DNA from: Glandiceps talaboti
Taxonomy: Eukaryota; Hemichordata; Enteropneusta; Spengelidae
DNA: 64,000 nt
Assembly: GCF_964340395.1 (NCBI RefSeq)
Contig: NC_135563.1
Location: forward strand, 62,001 to 126,000
Reading direction: 5' to 3'
Shown: positions 63,419 through 64,000 of the stretch, in pieces
Position numbering within the stretch: position 1 is the stretch's first letter
How the letters are laid out: the number at the start of each line of letters is the position of its first letter
Position numbers and translations under genes: made by a program
The notes under the pieces: model-generated
The model's database searches: none
Told to the model about the DNA's origin: nothing
Seen by the model: the letters and a program-made list of their open reading frames with translations, nothing else

Positions 63419-64000
63419 TAAACAATACTGTCAAAACCCGACCAAACCTGTCAAAACCAGTGCAAACAAGTCAAAACTGATCAAAACCAGTCAACACCGG
63501 TTTAAAACCGATCAAAACTGATCAAAACTGGCCAAAACCTGTCGCAAACCGGTCAAACCGGTCAAAACCGGTCAAAAATAGGTGCAAACAACTCAAAACC
63601 CGTCAAAACCGATCAAAACTTGTCAAAACCTGACCAAACCTTTCAAAATCGGTCCAAACCGGTCCAAAACCATTGCAAACAAGACAAAAAACGTCAAAAC
63701 CTGTCCATACCGGTTTTAAACCAGTCAAATCCGATCATAATTAGTTAAAACATAAACAATACTGTCAAAACCCGACCAAACCGCAAACCGGTCGACACCT
63801 GTCCAAACCTGTTCTGTACAGGTTTAAATGAGTCAAAACCTGTGCAAACCTGTCTAAACGGTCCAAACCGGTCGAAAACCTATCCAAGGCGAACCAAAAC
63901 TGGTGAAAATGAGTCAATACCGGTCAAAACCTTCCAAATTGGTTATAATCATGTGAAAACAGATCAAAACTGGTCAAAACCTGTCAAAACTGGTTCAAAC

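Larger units (their letters stand above)
32315..64000 (+). repeat. Right satellite array: same 10-bp satellite, same orientation
   Basis: This continues the left array after the insertion, with the same monomers, orientation and landmark. Landmark starts found by eye are 35390, 36316, 37136, 37733, 38899, 40065, 40925, 41815, 42585, 44014, 44611, 45409, 46006, 47112, 47789, 48587, 49264, 49870, 50980, 53199, 54080, 54802, 55947, 58208, 59089, 59575, 60456, 60862, 62538, 63419 and 63753. Spacings differ in pattern from the left array: 597, 798, 677, 881 and 1166 bp are frequent here, while 1512 and 1208 bp are typical on the left. Several copies lack the landmark or the GTCGAC block because of recurrent internal deletions. 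The array continues past the right edge. No gene is visible. Confidence 0.97.

Noticed and set aside
1-64000. CRISPR-like array
   Set aside because: The repeats are about 10 bp with no unique spacers of constant length; this is a tandem satellite.
1-64000. CENP-B box in the satellite
   Set aside because: I looked for the TTCGnnnnAnnCGGG pattern and its reverse complement in the CCCG-containing parts (CAAAACCCGTC, CAAAACCCGACC) and found no fit.
1-64000. Telomeric repeat or subtelomeric array
   Set aside because: No TTAGGG, TTAGG or similar telomere motif is present; a subtelomeric location can be neither supported nor excluded.

Overview
The window is almost wholly satellite DNA. Two long arrays, 1-30277 and 32315-64000, consist of one short motif of about 10 bp (consensus CAAAACCTGT/CAAAACCGGT, with 11- and 12-bp variants). 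Every monomer I inspected lies in the same orientation, and the motifs are organised into higher-order repeats (HORs) of roughly 0.33-2.3 kb. I recognise no host protein-coding gene, rRNA, tRNA or CRISPR array. The long open frames on the + strand are by-products of a 10-bp repeat: its consensus has no stop in any + frame, and all three frames give the same lysine/threonine/proline/valine-rich decapeptide. The kind of sequence (tens of kb of HOR satellite, a hAT-like DNA transposon, and an AATAAA plus (ATTG)n tail like those of non-LTR elements) points to an animal. The tail resembles ones I associate with molluscs and other marine invertebrates, but this is a weak guess.

Layout. Each full HOR carries one divergent, AT-richer landmark module (TAATTAGTTAAAACATAAAC followed by CAATACTG), then a single GTCGAC site, then a CCTGT-TCTGT-ACAGG hairpin. 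I located about 56 landmarks by eye, 25 left and 31 right of the central insert. Their spacing is irregular, but certain spacings recur: 1512 bp three times, 1086 bp in a three-copy tandem, 1166 bp, 881 bp four times, and 597 bp. Above this there are duplicated blocks with offsets of 1392, 1395, 1475, 4850, 5009 and 6204 bp. Three kinds of internal deletion junction recur in many copies, so rearranged HORs have themselves been amplified.

The only non-satellite DNA is a 2037-bp insertion at 30278-32314. It has 16-bp imperfect terminal inverted repeats starting CAG, an 8-bp target duplication GTCGACAC fitting the hAT pattern nTnnnnAn, and repeated GGTCC/GGACC motifs near both ends. Removing it with one target copy restores an uninterrupted satellite landmark. 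It has no transposase-sized frame and is called a non-autonomous hAT-like element. Inside it are what looks like the 3' end of a non-LTR retrotransposon (stem-loop, AATAAA, ATTG repeats), two G-tracts and a 38-codon acidic frame of doubtful meaning.

No genes work together here. The points of interest are the A-tracts phased with the DNA helix, the layered recent duplications, the repeated deletion junctions, a patch of single-base indels at 18.5-21.95 kb that may be an assembly artefact, and the placement of the transposon in the one distinctive site of the HOR.
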